Origin: Frankia sp. QA3
Lineage (GTDB): Bacteria; Actinomycetota; Actinomycetes; Frankiales; Frankiaceae
Assembly: GCF_000262465.1 (NCBI RefSeq)
Contig: NZ_CM001489.1
Location: 3,633,502 to 3,697,501, forward strand
DNA: 64,000 nucleotides
Direction of reading: 5' to 3'
The notes below the pieces were generated by a model. The model worked only from the letters and a program-made list of their open reading frames with translations, was not told the DNA's origin and did no database searches. The first letter of the stretch is position 1, and every line of letters begins with the position of its first letter. Position numbers and translations under genes: made by a program. Below are positions 63,424 to 64,000 of the stretch, in pieces.

Positions 63424-64000
63424 ATGCGCAAGATCCTGATCGTCGGCGCCGGCCAGTCGGGCCTGCAGCTCGCCCTCACCCTGCGGGAGCATGACTACGA
63501 CGTCACGATGATGTCGGCGCGCACCCCAGAGGAGATCCGCACCGGCCGGGTGATGTCCACCCAGGCCATGTTCCACACGGCGCTGCAGCACGAGCGCGAC
63601 CACGGCCTGAACCTGTGGGAGGCCGACGCGGTCGGGATCGAGGGGCTGGGCGTGTCGCTGGCCGCGCCGGACGGCACCCGGGCGCTGGACTGGTTCGGCC
63701 GGCTCGACCATCCCGCCCAGTCCGTCGACCAGCGGGTGAAGATGGCCGGCTGGGCGGAGCTGTTCGAGGAGCGGGGTGGCAAGCTCATCATCTCCGGGGT
63801 CACCACCTCCGACCTGAACTCCCTCGCCGAGCTGTATGACCTCGTCATCGTGGCCGCGGGCAAGGGCGAGCTGGTCGGCCTGTTCGACCGGGACGCCGCC
63901 CGCTCGCCGTACACCGCCCCGCAGCGCGTGCTGTCACTGGCCTACGTACACGGGCTCGCGCCGCGTCCCGAGCACCCCGACGCCCCCGGCGTCCGCTTCA
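63424..64000 (+). CDS. FAD-dependent monooxygenase, styrene monooxygenase (StyA)-like, 3' end cut
   Basis: Incomplete: the frame is open to the end of the window (192 codons seen). The ATG has GAGGAGGA 8 bp upstream. The N-terminus MRKILIVGAGQSGLQLALTL has the dinucleotide-binding GxGxSG motif at residues 8-13. The pattern GYDVTMMSARTPEEIRTGRVMSTQAMF and WAELFEERGGKLIISGVTT with LVIVAAGKGELVGLF fits the StyA / indole monooxygenase group, two-component flavoproteins that take FADH2 from a reductase. It follows cvnD by 76 bp on the same strand, so it is likely the output gene of the conservon. Confidence 0.88.
   Translation, partial: MRKILIVGAGQSGLQLALTLREHDYDVTMMSARTPEEIRTGRVMSTQAMFHTALQHERDHGLNLWEADAVGIEGLGVSLAAPDGTRALDWFGRLDHPAQSVDQRVKMAGWAELFEERGGKLIISGVTTSDLNSLAELYDLVIVAAGKGELVGLFDRDAARSPYTAPQRVLSLAYVHGLAPRPEHPDAPGVRF

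Overview
This is a very GC-rich, densely coded actinobacterial chromosome segment with many GTG starts and many 1-8 nt gene overlaps. The gene set points to Frankia or a close relative. It has a cyanobacterial-type (group 2a) uptake [NiFe] hydrogenase locus, a four-gene conservon followed by a styrene-monooxygenase-like flavoprotein, and a run of housekeeping genes. As I remember the M. tuberculosis map, the order rpiB, Rv2466c-like, pepN, DUF5130, HNH, GH13, glbO, ettA, ssb-like matches the Rv2465c-Rv2478c region. The species assignment is inference.

Layout. 1-8.6 kb: rpiB, a mycothiol-nitroreductase-like gene and an AI-2E-family permease (minus) face pepN (plus). Then come an MFS exporter with its divergent ArsR-type regulator and a perfect palindromic operator, and a DUF5130/membrane-protein pair. 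9-14 kb: a two-component system (regulator, HAMP kinase) translationally coupled to malQ. 14-20.5 kb: a MscS channel, an HNH protein, a DUF2867 oxidoreductase and a GAF-SpoIIE-HATPase phosphatase. 21-30 kb: a GH13 glucosidase, truncated haemoglobin O, EttA, a DUF1254 protein, a membrane glycosyltransferase, an SSB and an aldo-keto reductase.

31.2-35.5 kb is the only loose part: tRNA-Arg(TCT), orphan or truncated hypothetical genes, a frameshifted epimerase remnant, a bidirectional terminator and a small unlisted exported peptide gene. It looks like an eroded insertion next to a tRNA.

35.6-48.2 kb is a self-contained hydrogenase locus: hypB-hypA (minus), divergent from hupS-hupL-hupD, a helical-repeat protein, an NHL propeller, and hypF-hypC-hypD-hypE (plus). 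The plus genes from hupL onward overlap or nearly abut, so structural subunits, protease, two accessory proteins and the CN/CO ligand machinery should be expressed together.

48.7-52.7 kb: a Ser/Thr kinase whose membrane/extracellular part lies in another frame, divergent from recQ. 53.9-59.8 kb: the most interesting block, a tightly overlapping three-gene operon encoding a PD-(D/E)XK nuclease fused to a degenerate kinase, a UPF1-like SF1 helicase and a winged-helix protein of unknown family. This is a candidate defence system with Mokosh- or PglW-like parts in a new arrangement. 60.4-64 kb: conservon cvnA-D and the 5' part of a StyA-like monooxygenase, cut by the window end.

A window-wide oddity is the abundance of perfect or near-perfect tandem repeats with 12-, 15- or 18-bp units, both in linkers of unrelated proteins and in intergenic DNA.
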